Source: UBA5189 sp040389445
Lineage (GTDB): Bacteria; Chloroflexota; Limnocylindria; Limnocylindrales; CSP1-4
Length of the DNA stretch: 64,000 nt
Direction: 5' to 3'
Assembly: GCA_040389445.1 (NCBI GenBank)
Contig: JAZJZX010000002.1
Span: 434,001 to 498,000, forward strand
The notes beneath the pieces are model-generated. The model made no database searches and was not told the origin of the DNA. It saw nothing but the letters and a program-made list of their open reading frames with translations. The position numbers were made by a program, and so were the translations under genes. This document shows positions 1 through 9,002 of the stretch, piece after piece; the stretch's first letter is position 1; the number at the start of each line of letters is the position of its first letter.

Positions 1-112
1 CGAGTACGAGCCAGGGCAGCCGCCGGCCCGCCGAACCGCGGATCAGCACGTAGACGGAGACGTGGAGGATGCCGACGAGCAGCGCCAGCACCGGCGCCGG
101 GCCGAGGCTCAT
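1..112 (-). CDS. Membrane protein, N-terminal part only (runs off the left edge)
   Basis: The first 37 codons of a minus-strand gene are present; the rest lies outside the window. The ATG overlaps the mnmA stop as ATGA, so it is probably translated by coupling as the third gene of the iscS-mnmA operon. The visible residues begin MSLGPAPVLALLVGILHVSV and form a hydrophobic helix followed by an Arg-rich turn and a second hydrophobic start, so this is likely an integral membrane protein. The family cannot be named from this fragment. Confidence 0.6.
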   Translation of the reverse strand, partial: MSLGPAPVLALLVGILHVSVYVLIRGSAGRRLPWLVL

Positions 113-1266
113 GACGCGACGGTCGTGACCAGTCCGGGTGCCGAAGCCGCCATCGACTGGCTGGTACCGGTGGCCGGGCGAGCGATCCGTCCGCCTCCGA
201 GGCAGACGTCGCCGTCGTAGAGAACGGCGGCCTGCCGCGGCGCGATCGCCCAGACTGGTGTGTCCGTCCGGACGGTCCACCGTCCGACGCGCTCGGGCTC
301 GGTGGCATCGACCGGTTCGACCCATGCCGGGATCGGTTCGGCCCGATGGCGAATCCGGACCCCGGCCCGGAACGACCGATCGTGCCCGTGTTCGGCAACG
401 AACCGGACGTCCTCGATCTCGAAGGCCGTGGTCTCGAGGTCCTCGCGGCGGCCGAGCGTGATCGTGTTGGTGACCGGATCCACGCGCGAGACGTAGCGCG
501 GGCTGCCCAGCGAGATCCCGAGACCCTGTCGCTGGCCCGGCGTGTACCCGGCCGCCCCGGCATGCTCGCCCACCCGCGTGCCGTTCGCATCGAGGACCGG
601 GCCCGTTTCGGGCTCCCAGCCGGCGCGGGACTTCAGGGCACCGCGGACGTCCCCGTCCGGGATGAAGCAGATGCCCTGGCTCTCGGGCTTGTCCGCGGTC
701 GCGAGTCCCAGGCGTCGCGCCACCGCCCTGACCTCTGGTTTGGTGAGCTCGCCGAGCGGGAAGCGTGCGTCGTGAAGCTGGTCCTGTCGGAGTCCATACA
801 GGAAGTAGGTCTGATCCTTGTCCCCGTCGCGGGCGCGGAGCATTCGAACCTGCCCATCTTCGCCGACCACACGACGCGCGTAGTGGCCGGTCGCAACGGC
901 ATCGCAGTCGTAGAGGTGACGCGCCTGCCCGAGGAGCGCCCCGAACTTGACGGTCGTGTTGCAGTCGACGCATGGGCTCGGCGTTGTCCCGTCGAGGTAG
1001 GCGCCGAGGAACGGAGCCAGGACGCCCTCGTCGAACTCGCGCTCGAGATTGAGCACGTAGAACGGAATGTCCAGTTGCCCGGCCACGCGCCGCGCATCTT
1101 CGGCGGCATCGAGTGAACAGCAGCTCTTCTTGAACTCGGAGATCGAATCCGCGACATCGTGGAGGCGCATCCAGACGCCCACGACCTCGTGGCCTTCGTC
1201 CTTCAGGAGCGCCGCGGCAACGGACGAGTCGACACCTCCTGACATCGCGACCAGGATCCGGCTCAT
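109..1266 (-). CDS. mnmA: tRNA-specific 2-thiouridylase MnmA
   Basis: 385 aa, the usual length for MnmA, which makes 2-thiouridine at position 34 of tRNAs for Lys, Glu and Gln in the cytoplasm, using sulfur relayed from a cysteine desulfurase and ATP to adenylate the uridine. The PP-loop motif SGGVDSS lies at residues 9-15. The two catalytic cysteines are visible as C102 (PSPCVDCN) and C200 (SQGICF), the positions expected for the persulfide-carrying and disulfide-partner residues. The gene starts inside the stop of the cysteine desulfurase gene (ATGA overlap), so donor and acceptor enzymes of the pathway are co-translated. Function is known from the family; nothing looks abnormal. Confidence 0.97.
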   Translation of the reverse strand: MSRILVAMSGGVDSSVAAALLKDEGHEVVGVWMRLHDVADSISEFKKSCCSLDAAEDARRVAGQLDIPFYVLNLEREFDEGVLAPFLGAYLDGTTPSPCVDCNTTVKFGALLGQARHLYDCDAVATGHYARRVVGEDGQVRMLRARDGDKDQTYFLYGLRQDQLHDARFPLGELTKPEVRAVARRLGLATADKPESQGICFIPDGDVRGALKSRAGWEPETGPVLDANGTRVGEHAGAAGYTPGQRQGLGISLGSPRYVSRVDPVTNTITLGRREDLETTAFEIEDVRFVAEHGHDRSFRAGVRIRHRAEPIPAWVEPVDATEPERVGRWTVRTDTPVWAIAPRQAAVLYDGDVCLGGGRIARPATGTSQSMAASAPGLVTTVAS

Positions 1267-2459
1267 CCGGGCGCCCCCGTCTCCACCGGAGCTCGACCGG
1301 CGGCCACACGCCGCGCGCCCTCACGGGCGGCCAGGACCGCCCTGGGTACGATATCGAGCGCGGCATCGACGTCCGCCTCGGAGGTTGTTCGCCCGAGCGA
1401 GAGGCGGAGCGACCCGCGGGCCTCCTCGTCCGGATACCCCATCGCGCGCAGGACGTGGGACGGCTCCGCCGAGCCGGTGGTGCAGGCAGAGCCAACGGAC
1501 GCGGCGACGCCCTCGAGATCCAGCTTCAGGACGACCGACGCGCCATCGACGCCCCGGGCAACGATCGAAACGAGTCCCGGCAGGCGATCCGTCGGGTGGC
1601 CTGTGAGTTCGACACCATCGATCGAGGTCAATGCCCCGATGAGTCGGTCGCGGGCAGTTCCGAGGCGGCCCGCGACCTCGTCGCGCTCCTCGACCGCCAG
1701 ACTCAGCGCAACGCCCATGCCCACCGTCGCCGCGACGTCTTCCGTCCCGGCCCGGCGGAACCGCTCCTGGGAGCCACCCTGCTGCTGACTGAGGATGTGC
1801 GTCCCGGCTCGGAGAAACAGGGCGCCCGCCCCCTTCGGCCCGTCGAACTTGTGGGCGGCGATCGCCAGGAGATCGCAATCGAGAGCGGCGACGTCGATCG
1901 GGAGATACGGCGCGGACGCCACGGCGTCAACCGCCACGAGGCACCCGCGCGGCCCGTCGGCACGCACGCGGGCGATCAGGTCGACGAGCGGCTGGATGGT
2001 GCCGACCTCGTTGTTCGCGTGCCCGATCGCGACGAGGATCGTCCGGTCGCTGAGCGCCGCGCCGAGCGTATCCGGATCGACGCGCCCGTACCGGTCGACC
2101 GGGAGCTCGAGGACCTCGAAGCCGAACTTCCCCAACTGCTGCAGCGGATGCAGAACGGCGTGGTGCTCGACCGCGGTGGTGAGGATCTGATTGCCGCGTG
2201 CCTTGCCGGCCCATGCCGCACCCTTGAGGGCCAGGTTGAGCGCCTCGGTGCCGCCGCTGGTGATGACGATCTCGCGCGGCCCGGCTCCGATGGCGGCCGC
2301 GATCCGTTCGTGGGCGTCATCCAGCGCCGCCCGCGCCCGGCGTCCCCAGGCATGGGGCGAACTCGGATTGCCGAACTGCTCGCCGAGGAACGGCAGCATG
2401 GCTTCGAGCGCTTCGGGTCGGAGCGGCGTGGTGGCGGCGTGATCCAGGTAGATGGGCAT
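1263..2459 (-). CDS. iscS: Cysteine desulfurase (IscS/NifS family)
   Basis: 398 aa PLP enzyme of the class V aminotransferase fold that takes sulfur from L-cysteine as an enzyme persulfide. The PLP lysine is K204 in the AAHKFDGPKG segment. The persulfide cysteine is C326 in SVGSACTTGS, in the long flexible loop typical of the IscS group. It lies directly upstream of mnmA with a 4-nt overlap, so supplying sulfur for tRNA 2-thiolation is its likely main job here; a wider role in Fe-S assembly is possible but no isc/suf genes are nearby. The start codon lacks a Shine-Dalgarno sequence and is preceded by TACAAT with 7 nt between, pointing to a leaderless transcript. Confidence 0.95.
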   Translation of the reverse strand: MPIYLDHAATTPLRPEALEAMLPFLGEQFGNPSSPHAWGRRARAALDDAHERIAAAIGAGPREIVITSGGTEALNLALKGAAWAGKARGNQILTTAVEHHAVLHPLQQLGKFGFEVLELPVDRYGRVDPDTLGAALSDRTILVAIGHANNEVGTIQPLVDLIARVRADGPRGCLVAVDAVASAPYLPIDVAALDCDLLAIAAHKFDGPKGAGALFLRAGTHILSQQQGGSQERFRRAGTEDVAATVGMGVALSLAVEERDEVAGRLGTARDRLIGALTSIDGVELTGHPTDRLPGLVSIVARGVDGASVVLKLDLEGVAASVGSACTTGSAEPSHVLRAMGYPDEEARGSLRLSLGRTTSEADVDAALDIVPRAVLAAREGARRVAAGRAPVETGAPG

Positions 2460-2466
2460 CTTCGGG

Positions 2467-2472
2467 ATTGTA
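2467..2472 (-). promoter_or_regulatory. -10 element of iscS-mnmA operon, leaderless type
   Basis: TACAAT lies 7 nt upstream of the iscS ATG, and there is no Shine-Dalgarno sequence. The predicted transcription start falls at or next to the start codon. Seen in the sequence; promoter activity is inferred. Confidence 0.6.
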
Positions 2473-2484
2473 GGCCGGACGCGC

Positions 2485-2691
2485 TCAGGCGCCGGCGAGG
2501 GCGACCCGCCGCCCGAGGTTGACGCGCGTCGCCACGACCCCCGTCAGGGCAACGACGGTGGCCATGGCGAAGACCGTCGGCACGAACTTCAGATCCTGGA
2601 ACCCGACCAGCCCGATCCCCCACCCCACGATGATCCAGTGGGTCACGTACATCGCCGTTACGCGCCGGCCGGCTCGCTCGAGCAGCCGCAA
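2485..2691 (-). pseudogene. Remnant of a membrane acyltransferase-like gene (C-terminal piece)
   Basis: The 68-codon open stretch contains YVTHWIIVGWGIGLVG and a second hydrophobic segment ending in a basic tail. This looks like the last two membrane helices of an acyltransferase-3 or heparan-N-acetyltransferase-like protein. The frame is closed by a TGA immediately upstream. A possible continuation in another frame (residues like QMAPFTPNEAP, near 2700-2720) suggests a frameshift followed by loss of the rest. No plausible start, signal or full domain remains. It is most likely a decayed gene. A short genuine membrane protein is the alternative but has weak support. Confidence 0.4.
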
Positions 2692-3356
2692 GGCGCCTCA
2701 TTGGGCGTGAACGGGGCCATCTGGTCCGGTGTGACGACGCCGGCAGCGCACCCGCGGGCGAGATCGAAGGCCGCGACTCGCCCGGTGTCCCCAGGACCGG
2801 TCACGGTGCGCCACGCGGCCCGGCTGGAAGGTGCACCGGTCGTTGTAGGCAGCCCAAAACAGGCCACGCACGACGCAGGTCGCGTCGAGCACCGGGAGCG
2901 CCGCCGCCGGGAGCCTTGTCCCGCGAGCGGAGGGCCGTCCTGACTCCAGTCCGTCGCAACCTGAGACATGGCTGCACGCTCACGATCTGGGGCATGGCAT
3001 CACTCCGGGCGCGTGGCGGATGGTTCGCCTTGGTGGCTCCGACCCGTGAGTCGTTTAGGGGTGTCTTTTCGACACGACCGAGCTGGCCACGCAGCACGGA
3101 TCGACGTTCTGGGCGACGTGACGAGCGTGCTCGAGCAGGGATTGCTGCGGCAGACGCATCAAAGGTGCCCGGCGGACTCGGAGTACGGACACCCCAGGGC
3201 GTCCACGCTGGCGCGATGGCACTCGTTGTGTCGTTCGGGCCTGCCGCGCTGCTTCTACGGCCTGGGCACGCAGCGGAAGTCGACGGCGTGCGCCGTGGGC
3301 GGGCTCGGTCGTCCTGGCACTGCGTCGCTGGCCGCGCCGTGGTCGGGTGGCGGCGA
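2692..3356. other. Gene-free stretch upstream of the remnant and downstream of typA
   Basis: About 665 nt with no open frame that looks protein-like on either strand; the frames that stay open read as Arg/Ser/Pro-rich shadow sequence. A small perfect hairpin (GTGTC, loop TTTTC, GACAC) sits near 3061-3075. The stretch is probably the rest of the decayed gene whose C-terminal piece lies at 2485-2691. No RNA gene was recognised. Confidence 0.5.
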
Positions 3357-5303
3357 TCAGCCCTCGACCAGGCTCCGGTCGTATTCGCGGCCGCGTTCGC
3401 GCTCCCGCTGGTGCGTGGCAAGAAGCCGCTTGCGCAGGCGGATCGACCGCGGTGTGACCTCGACCAGCTCGTCCGCGGCGATGAACTCGAGCGCGGATTC
3501 GAGGGTCAGCGGACGCGGCGGCGTCAGGCGCAGTGACTCATCGTGGGAGTGCGTCCGGATGTTGGTCAGCTTCTTTTCCTTCGTCGCGTTCACGTCGAGG
3601 TCGCCGGACCGAGCGTTCTCGCCGACGATCATGCCCTCGTAGACCTCGACCCCGGATCCGATCAGCAGCGCGGATCGCTCCTGGAGGTTGAACAGTCCGT
3701 AAGCATTCGAGGTCCCGCTTCGGTCGCTGACAAGGACCCCGGCCGTCCGATGCGTCACCTCGCCGGCCCACGGCCCGTAGCCCTCGCCGAGCTGGTGGAG
3801 CAGGGCTGTCCCGCGGGTGTCCGTGAGGAGTTGCCCGCGATAGCCGATCAGCCCGCGCGTCGGCAGCACGTACTCGAGGCGGACGCGATTGTCGGCATCG
3901 GTGGTCATCTGTTCCAGGCGTCCCTTGCGGGCAGCCAGGGCGGTCTGGACTTCGCCGATGTACTCGGGCGGAATGTCGATCGTGACCCGTTCGTAGGGCT
4001 CCTGGATCTGCCCGTCGATCTCGCGCAGGATGACCTCCGGGCGCGATGCCGTCAGTTCGTAGCCCTCGCGGCGCATCTGCTCGATGAGCACGGCCAGCTG
4101 GAGCTCGCCGCGACCGCGGACCTCGAACGTATCGCCCGATTCAGTGGCATAGACCTCAATGGACACATTGCCCAGGACTTCCCTGTCGAGGCGTGCCTTG
4201 ATCTGCCGCGAAGTCACGAACTTTCCCTCGCGGCCGGCGAGCGGCGAGGTGTTCACGCCGAACGTCATGCGCAGGGTCGGTGCGTCCACGTCGAGACGCG
4301 GAAGCGGCCGCGGGTCGCCGGGCTCGGTGATCGTGTCCCCGATCGTCACGTCCGGGAGGCCCGCCACCGACACGATCTCGCCGGGCCCTGCCTCGGGGAT
4401 GTCGACCCGATCGATCCCGTGAGCGGTCTGCAGGCTTGTCACGGTTCCCGACATGGTCACGGTGCGTCCCGGTTCGACGGTGCCGGAGACGTCCTCCGCC
4501 TCCTCGCGAACGACGGTGATCCGCTGCCCGACCTTGATCGTGCCGTTGCGGATCCGACCGACGGCCATGCGCCCAACGTATTCGTTGGCGCTCAGGTTGG
4601 TCACGAGGAGCTGGAGCGGGTGCCCCGGAACGTGGCGCGGTGGTGGGGTCACGCGGACCAGCAGGTCCAGCAGCGGGCGGAGATCAGTGCCGGGGACCGC
4701 GAGGTCGAGCGTCGCCGTACCCAGCTTCGCGTTCGTATAGACGACCTTGAAATCGATCTGGTCGTCGTCGGCCCCGAGGTCGATGAACAGCTCATAGACG
4801 GCATCGAGGACGTCGGCCGGGCGTGCATCGCCTCGGTCGATCTTGTTGATGGCGACGACCACGGGGAGGCGCCGCGCCATCGCCTTCTGGAGGACGTAGC
4901 GCGTCTGCGGGAGGGGGCCCTCGGCCGCGTCCACCAGGAGCAGCACGCTGTCCACCATGAGCAGGGAGCGCTCGACTTCACCGCCGAAGTCGGCGTGGCC
5001 CGGCGTGTCGACGATGTTGAGACGGACTCCGTCGTGATCCACGGTCGTCTGCTTGGCGAGGATCGTGATCCCCTTCTCCCGCTCCAGATCGCCCGAGTCC
5101 AGAACCCGGTCGACGACGGCTTCGTTGGCGCGGAACGTGCCTGTCTGGCGGAGGAGCGCATCCACCAGCGTGGTCTTGCCGTGGTCCACGTGCGCCACGA
5201 TCGCGACGTCGCGCAGATCGTCGCGCGAGACGGTGTGGTCGTCAGCACGGGACGCCAGGTCGTCAACGGCTCGAGGCAGCGTGGAGCGAATGGGGTCGGT
5301 CAT
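3357..5303 (-). CDS. typA: Ribosome-associated GTPase TypA/BipA
   Basis: 648 aa from the ATG at 5303, slightly longer than most BipA because about 30 residues precede the G domain. It is a translational GTPase of the EF-G/LepA class that binds the ribosome and helps large-subunit assembly and growth under stress. The P-loop AHVDHGKTTL starts near residue 37; DTPGHADFGGEVER (G3) and NKIDR (G4) follow, then the EF-Tu domain 2, an EF-G C domain and the BipA-specific C-terminal domain. A GTG 21 nt upstream would add seven residues, but a -10-like GACAAT lies between it and the ATG, which favours the ATG. No operon partner: the upstream gene is divergent. Confidence 0.95.
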   Translation of the reverse strand: MTDPIRSTLPRAVDDLASRADDHTVSRDDLRDVAIVAHVDHGKTTLVDALLRQTGTFRANEAVVDRVLDSGDLEREKGITILAKQTTVDHDGVRLNIVDTPGHADFGGEVERSLLMVDSVLLLVDAAEGPLPQTRYVLQKAMARRLPVVVAINKIDRGDARPADVLDAVYELFIDLGADDDQIDFKVVYTNAKLGTATLDLAVPGTDLRPLLDLLVRVTPPPRHVPGHPLQLLVTNLSANEYVGRMAVGRIRNGTIKVGQRITVVREEAEDVSGTVEPGRTVTMSGTVTSLQTAHGIDRVDIPEAGPGEIVSVAGLPDVTIGDTITEPGDPRPLPRLDVDAPTLRMTFGVNTSPLAGREGKFVTSRQIKARLDREVLGNVSIEVYATESGDTFEVRGRGELQLAVLIEQMRREGYELTASRPEVILREIDGQIQEPYERVTIDIPPEYIGEVQTALAARKGRLEQMTTDADNRVRLEYVLPTRGLIGYRGQLLTDTRGTALLHQLGEGYGPWAGEVTHRTAGVLVSDRSGTSNAYGLFNLQERSALLIGSGVEVYEGMIVGENARSGDLDVNATKEKKLTNIRTHSHDESLRLTPPRPLTLESALEFIAADELVEVTPRSIRLRKRLLATHQRERERGREYDRSLVEG

Positions 5304-5312
5304 GGGCCGGAG

Positions 5313-5318
5313 ATTGTC
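5313..5318 (-). promoter_or_regulatory. Possible -10 element of typA
   Basis: GACAAT lies 9 nt before the typA ATG and no Shine-Dalgarno is visible. The first base departs from TANNNT, so this is a weaker member of the leaderless promoter set. It is divergent from the promoter at 5396. Confidence 0.35.
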
Positions 5319-5395
5319 GCACAACCTCGCGCACCGGCCGACCGGCTGCCTCGATCGGCGGCGAAAGCGGCTGCCGGCGGCGGCGTGGCGACTGC

Positions 5396-5401
5396 TAGGA
5401 T
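5396..5401 (+). promoter_or_regulatory. -10 element of the MobA-like gene, leaderless type
   Basis: TAGGAT followed by 9 nt and then the GTG start at 5411, with no Shine-Dalgarno. Confidence 0.5.
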
Positions 5402-5410
5402 CTCCATCCC

Positions 5411-6103
5411 GTGACTGTTGCCGCCGTCATCCTCGCCGTCTCCCTCGAAACCGCGCTCGCGGATGCGGCCGGCGTCTCCCGCGTTCGTCGGATCGCGGAT
5501 GCGGCCTGGTCCGGCGGAGCCCTCCCGATCGTTGTCGTGGCTCCCGACCCCCAGGGTCTGGTCGCGGCGGCGCTGAGCGGAGCACCGGTCACCCTCGCGG
5601 CGCCCGCTCCCATGGACGGTGGCCCCGTCGCGCACATCGGACGAGGCATGGAGATCGCGGCACACGAAGTCACCGGGACGACGGCCGTTCTGATCTGGCC
5701 CGCCCGTCTGTGCTGGGTGGGTCCCGAGACGATCACCTCGCTCGTGGAGGCCCACGGTCCGTACCCTCGTGCCCTGCTCCGACCCTCGTTCCACGGCGAG
5801 CCCGGTTGGCCGGTGCTCCTGCCTCTCGAGGCGCTCGATGCCCTTCGTGAACTGCCTGCGACGGCGACGCCCGACGAGTTGCTCGGCGGGCTCGTTGCCG
5901 CCGGCGCGGTTGCCACGCAGAACATCGACCTCGGGGATCCCGGGACGGTCATCGACGGTGCCACCGCACGCGCGGACCTGCCCCCGTACGAGGGGCCCGC
6001 CGAGCCGGCCGGCGGCCACGAATGGGGTGCCGCCCTCGCGTCCATGCCCGACGATGCACCGCTCGAACCTCCGACCAGGGCCGACTCGCCCGAAGACTCC
6101 TAG
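5411..6103 (+). CDS. Degenerate MobA/MocA-like nucleotidyltransferase-fold protein
   Basis: 230 aa, GTG start. The N-terminus (VAAVILAV...), the central VLIWPA strand followed by GPETITSLVEAH, and the later RPSFHGEPGWPVLLPLEALDALREL follow the layout of MobA-like NTP transferases that act in molybdenum cofactor maturation. However, the nucleotide-binding loop (normally AAGxSxRMGxxK) is replaced by AVSLETALADAAG, and the DxP metal motif is replaced by WPAR. I therefore infer a catalytically dead family member, perhaps regulatory or a subunit. About 40 C-terminal residues are acidic and Pro-rich, probably disordered. The gene converges on the EamA gene and the two stop codons share the palindrome CTAG. 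Confidence 0.6.
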   Translation: MTVAAVILAVSLETALADAAGVSRVRRIADAAWSGGALPIVVVAPDPQGLVAAALSGAPVTLAAPAPMDGGPVAHIGRGMEIAAHEVTGTTAVLIWPARLCWVGPETITSLVEAHGPYPRALLRPSFHGEPGWPVLLPLEALDALRELPATATPDELLGGLVAAGAVATQNIDLGDPGTVIDGATARADLPPYEGPAEPAGGHEWGAALASMPDDAPLEPPTRADSPEDS

Positions 6104-7047
6104 GCCGGCGCCCGCCGCGCCCGATCCCGGATCCGCCCGACCGGGATCGTCGCCAGGGCGATGCCGCCGACGATCAGCAGCACGCCCCCGAACTGGAACG
6201 CCGACGGGATCTCCGTCAGGAGGACCCGCGCCAGCAGCACCGTTGCCACCGGCTGGGCGAGCAGGATGATCGACACGAGCGCCGCCGGCAGGCGCGGCAG
6301 GGACATGGAGATCAGCAGGTAGCCGACCGACTGTGACGTGATCCCGACCAGGATGAGCCAGCCGTGGCTGGGCCACGACGGCACGAGATCGAGGTCCCCA
6401 ACGATCAGGCCCACGATGATCGCCACGACCATCGTTGAGGCGGTGGCAATCGCAACCGGGCCGGCCGGGCGCCGGATGTCGTGGGTACCGCGCCGAATGA
6501 TCAGCAGGTAGCCCGCATAGAAGAGAGCGGTTGCCGTCCCAAGGGCGACGCCCAGCGGCGGGTTCACGCCGTAGGCGCCCTTGCCGATCACGCCGGAGAT
6601 CAGGATCGCCCCGATCAGGACAACGGGAGTTGCCGCGATCACCGGGCGCGGGGGACGCTCTCCCAGGACCATCCAGGCCACGAATCCCACGACCAGGACC
6701 TGCATGTTGCCGAGAACGGTCGCGAGGCCCGCACCGACCGCATCCACGGCGTGATGCCAGGTCAGCAGGTCGCCGGCAAAGAACACCCCGGCGATCATCG
6801 CGAGATAGATCGTCCGTCGCGACATCGGTCCGTAGCGACGTCGCTCCAACATGGCGACGAGGACCAGGATGGGCAACCCGTACAGGCTCCGGAAGACGGT
6901 CACCGTCGAGGGCGAGACCTCGGCAAAGCGATAGAAGATCCCGGAGAACGCGATGCAGAACGCGCCGAGGAGCGCCGCGAGGCGCGGCCGAGCCGCGATC
7001 GCATCGTAGAGGGCGCTCACCCAGGGACCCGAAAACTCACCGGGCAC
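6100..7047 (-). CDS. EamA/DMT-superfamily transporter
   Basis: 315 aa inner-membrane protein with about ten predicted helices arranged as two EamA repeats (roughly residues 24-155 and 170-305), as in drug/metabolite exporters. Conserved family traits include AFSGIFYRFAEVSP in the first helix region and FQFGGVLLIVGGIALA in the last. The substrate cannot be told from sequence; relatives export amino acids, nucleobases or small metabolites. The GTG start is 7 nt after the aspS stop, so it is probably co-transcribed with aspS. A second GTG 27 nt downstream is an alternative start. The first ten residues before the helix are polar. Confidence 0.85.
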   Translation of the reverse strand: MPGEFSGPWVSALYDAIAARPRLAALLGAFCIAFSGIFYRFAEVSPSTVTVFRSLYGLPILVLVAMLERRRYGPMSRRTIYLAMIAGVFFAGDLLTWHHAVDAVGAGLATVLGNMQVLVVGFVAWMVLGERPPRPVIAATPVVLIGAILISGVIGKGAYGVNPPLGVALGTATALFYAGYLLIIRRGTHDIRRPAGPVAIATASTMVVAIIVGLIVGDLDLVPSWPSHGWLILVGITSQSVGYLLISMSLPRLPAALVSIILLAQPVATVLLARVLLTEIPSAFQFGGVLLIVGGIALATIPVGRIRDRARRAPA

Positions 7048-7054
7048 CGAGCGG

Positions 7055-8926
7055 TCACGCCGATTTGCCGGGGATCCCGACGAATTTCAAACCGAGGTCA
7101 GCGTATTGCGTCGGATCCGGCTCCGATGGAGCGTCGAGCATCGGGTCGTTGCCCGACTGTGTCTTGGGAAAGGCCATGACCTCGCGAATGTTCGTCTGGT
7201 AGGCCAGCAGGGCGGCCCATCGATCGATCCCCAGGGCAATCCCTCCGTGCGGCGGGGCGCCGTACTCGAAGGCGTCGAGGATGGCACCGAACATGCTGCG
7301 CATGCGCTCGTGGCTGTACCCCTGGAGCGCGAAACTGGTCTCCAGCAGGTCGCGTCGCCAGATCCTGACCGAGCCCCCGCCGAGTTCCCAGCCGTTGAGC
7401 GCGATGTCGTACTGCATGGCGTGGGCCCTCCCGGCCGGATCGTCCGCCGATGGGCGGGCGGGGTCTCCGGACACCGTGGCAAGAAGGGCCTCGTCCTCGG
7501 GCACCACGCCCGAGAACGGGTTGTGGGTCGCATCCCAGCGGCCGCCGTCCGCATCCCACTTGTACATCGGGAAGCGGTGAACCCAGCAATAGGCGAGCAC
7601 GTCGGGATCCGCCAGGCCGAGCCGGACGCCGAGGTCGGCTCGCAGCCGACCGAGGACCTCGTTCGTCACGTCCGTCGTGTCCGCAACGATCAGGACCAGA
7701 TCGCCCGGGTTCGCGTTCGCCCTGACCGTCAGGCGACCCGCGAGGTCGTCTCCCAGGAACTTGAGGATCGGACTCTTGATGGATCCACCGGCTTCGACTG
7801 CCAGGTAGGCAAGACCCTTGGCGCCGAAGCGCCGGGCTGTCTCGGTCAGCTCATCAATCCTGCTCCGCGGCGCGTCGGCGAGTCCCGGAACCGCGATCGC
7901 CTTGACTCGATGGCCGGCCGCAATGGTGTCGTCGAACACCCGGAACCCCGACGACGGCGTGCCGTTTTCGGCACGCAGGTCCGGGGCAAGGTCCACGAGC
8001 TCCATCCCGAATCGGAGATCCGGCTTGTCCGACCCGAACCGCTCCATGGCCTCGTCGTAGGTGAAGCGCGGGAACGGCGCCTGCTGGATGGGACGGTCGG
8101 GAACGACGGACTTCGTCACCGCGATGGTCATGCCCTCCACGAGATCCATGACCGAAGCCTCGTCGACGAAGCTCATCTCGAGGTCCAGTTGCGTGAATTC
8201 GGGCTGGCGATCCCCGCGCAGATCCTCGTCCCGGAAACAGCGGGCGATCTGGAAGTACCGATCGACGCCGGCGACCATGAGGAGCTGCTTGAGCTGCTGC
8301 GGACTCTGCGGCAGCGCATACACACTGCCGGGCTGGAGCCGTGACGGGACGATGAAGTCGCGAGCCCCCTCCGGCGTGGACTTGATCAGGTTCGGGGTCT
8401 CGACCTCCACGAACCCGTTCGCGTGGTGGACCTCGCGGATCGCCTGCACGAGCCGGCTGCGCAGGAGCAGCCGCTGCTGCATCGGTTCGCGCCGGATGTC
8501 CAGGTAGCGGTACTTGAGCCGCAGGGATTCATCGACCGGAGCGTCCGGGTCGTTGATGTAGAACGGCGGGGTCCTGGCTTCGTTCAGGATCGTGAAGGCC
8601 GTTGCCTGAACCTCGATCGCCCCCGTCGGCAACTTCGCGTTCTCGGTTCCCGGCAACCGCAGCGCCACACGGCCACCGACGGTAACCACGAACTCCGAGC
8701 GAGCCGCCGATGCCGCGCTGTGGGCATCAGGTGAATCTGCGGCGTCGATGACCACCTGGGTGATCCCATGGCGATCCCTGAGGTCGATGAAGATCAGCTG
8801 GCCGTGATCGCGGCGGCGATGAACCCAGCCGGCCAGCTGGACGGAGGATCCGGCATCGTCGGCTCGGAGGGCCCCACAGGTATGGGTCCGGTACGGCGTG
8901 GCGAGGCTGGCATCGGTGTCGGTCAT
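7055..8926 (-). CDS. aspS: Aspartyl-tRNA synthetase (bacterial type)
   Basis: 623 aa class II synthetase with the bacterial layout: an OB-fold anticodon-binding domain (about residues 1-120), a catalytic core interrupted by a GAD insertion domain (about 300-430), and the C-terminal core. Motif 2 reads FRDEDLRGDRQPEFTQLD and motif 3 reads GIALGIDRW. It charges tRNA-Asp; the discriminating or non-discriminating (tRNA-Asn) type cannot be settled without a gatCAB/asnS survey. It follows hisS on the same strand with a 76-nt gap. It has its own leaderless-type promoter and heads a pair with the EamA gene. Confidence 0.97.
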   Translation of the reverse strand: MTDTDASLATPYRTHTCGALRADDAGSSVQLAGWVHRRRDHGQLIFIDLRDRHGITQVVIDAADSPDAHSAASAARSEFVVTVGGRVALRLPGTENAKLPTGAIEVQATAFTILNEARTPPFYINDPDAPVDESLRLKYRYLDIRREPMQQRLLLRSRLVQAIREVHHANGFVEVETPNLIKSTPEGARDFIVPSRLQPGSVYALPQSPQQLKQLLMVAGVDRYFQIARCFRDEDLRGDRQPEFTQLDLEMSFVDEASVMDLVEGMTIAVTKSVVPDRPIQQAPFPRFTYDEAMERFGSDKPDLRFGMELVDLAPDLRAENGTPSSGFRVFDDTIAAGHRVKAIAVPGLADAPRSRIDELTETARRFGAKGLAYLAVEAGGSIKSPILKFLGDDLAGRLTVRANANPGDLVLIVADTTDVTNEVLGRLRADLGVRLGLADPDVLAYCWVHRFPMYKWDADGGRWDATHNPFSGVVPEDEALLATVSGDPARPSADDPAGRAHAMQYDIALNGWELGGGSVRIWRRDLLETSFALQGYSHERMRSMFGAILDAFEYGAPPHGGIALGIDRWAALLAYQTNIREVMAFPKTQSGNDPMLDAPSEPDPTQYADLGLKFVGIPGKSA

Positions 8927-8935
8927 GGCCGGCTC

Positions 8936-8941
8936 ATGGTA
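8936..8941 (-). promoter_or_regulatory. -10 element of aspS, leaderless type
   Basis: TACCAT lies 9 nt before the aspS ATG, with no Shine-Dalgarno in the interval. Confidence 0.5.
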
Positions 8942-9002
8942 TCGGGCGCCGCCGATCGCCGGTGGACTTCGATCGGCACCACCGCGCAGATCGCGGCGGA
9001 CC

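Noticed and set aside
2698..2892. A 64-codon minus-strand open frame upstream of the acyltransferase remnant
   Set aside because: It reads as Arg-rich shadow-like sequence with a stop before the hydrophobic piece; kept only as a part of the decayed region.
3543..5414. A 623-codon plus-strand frame opposite typA
   Set aside because: Antisense shadow of typA with no motif and shadow-like composition.
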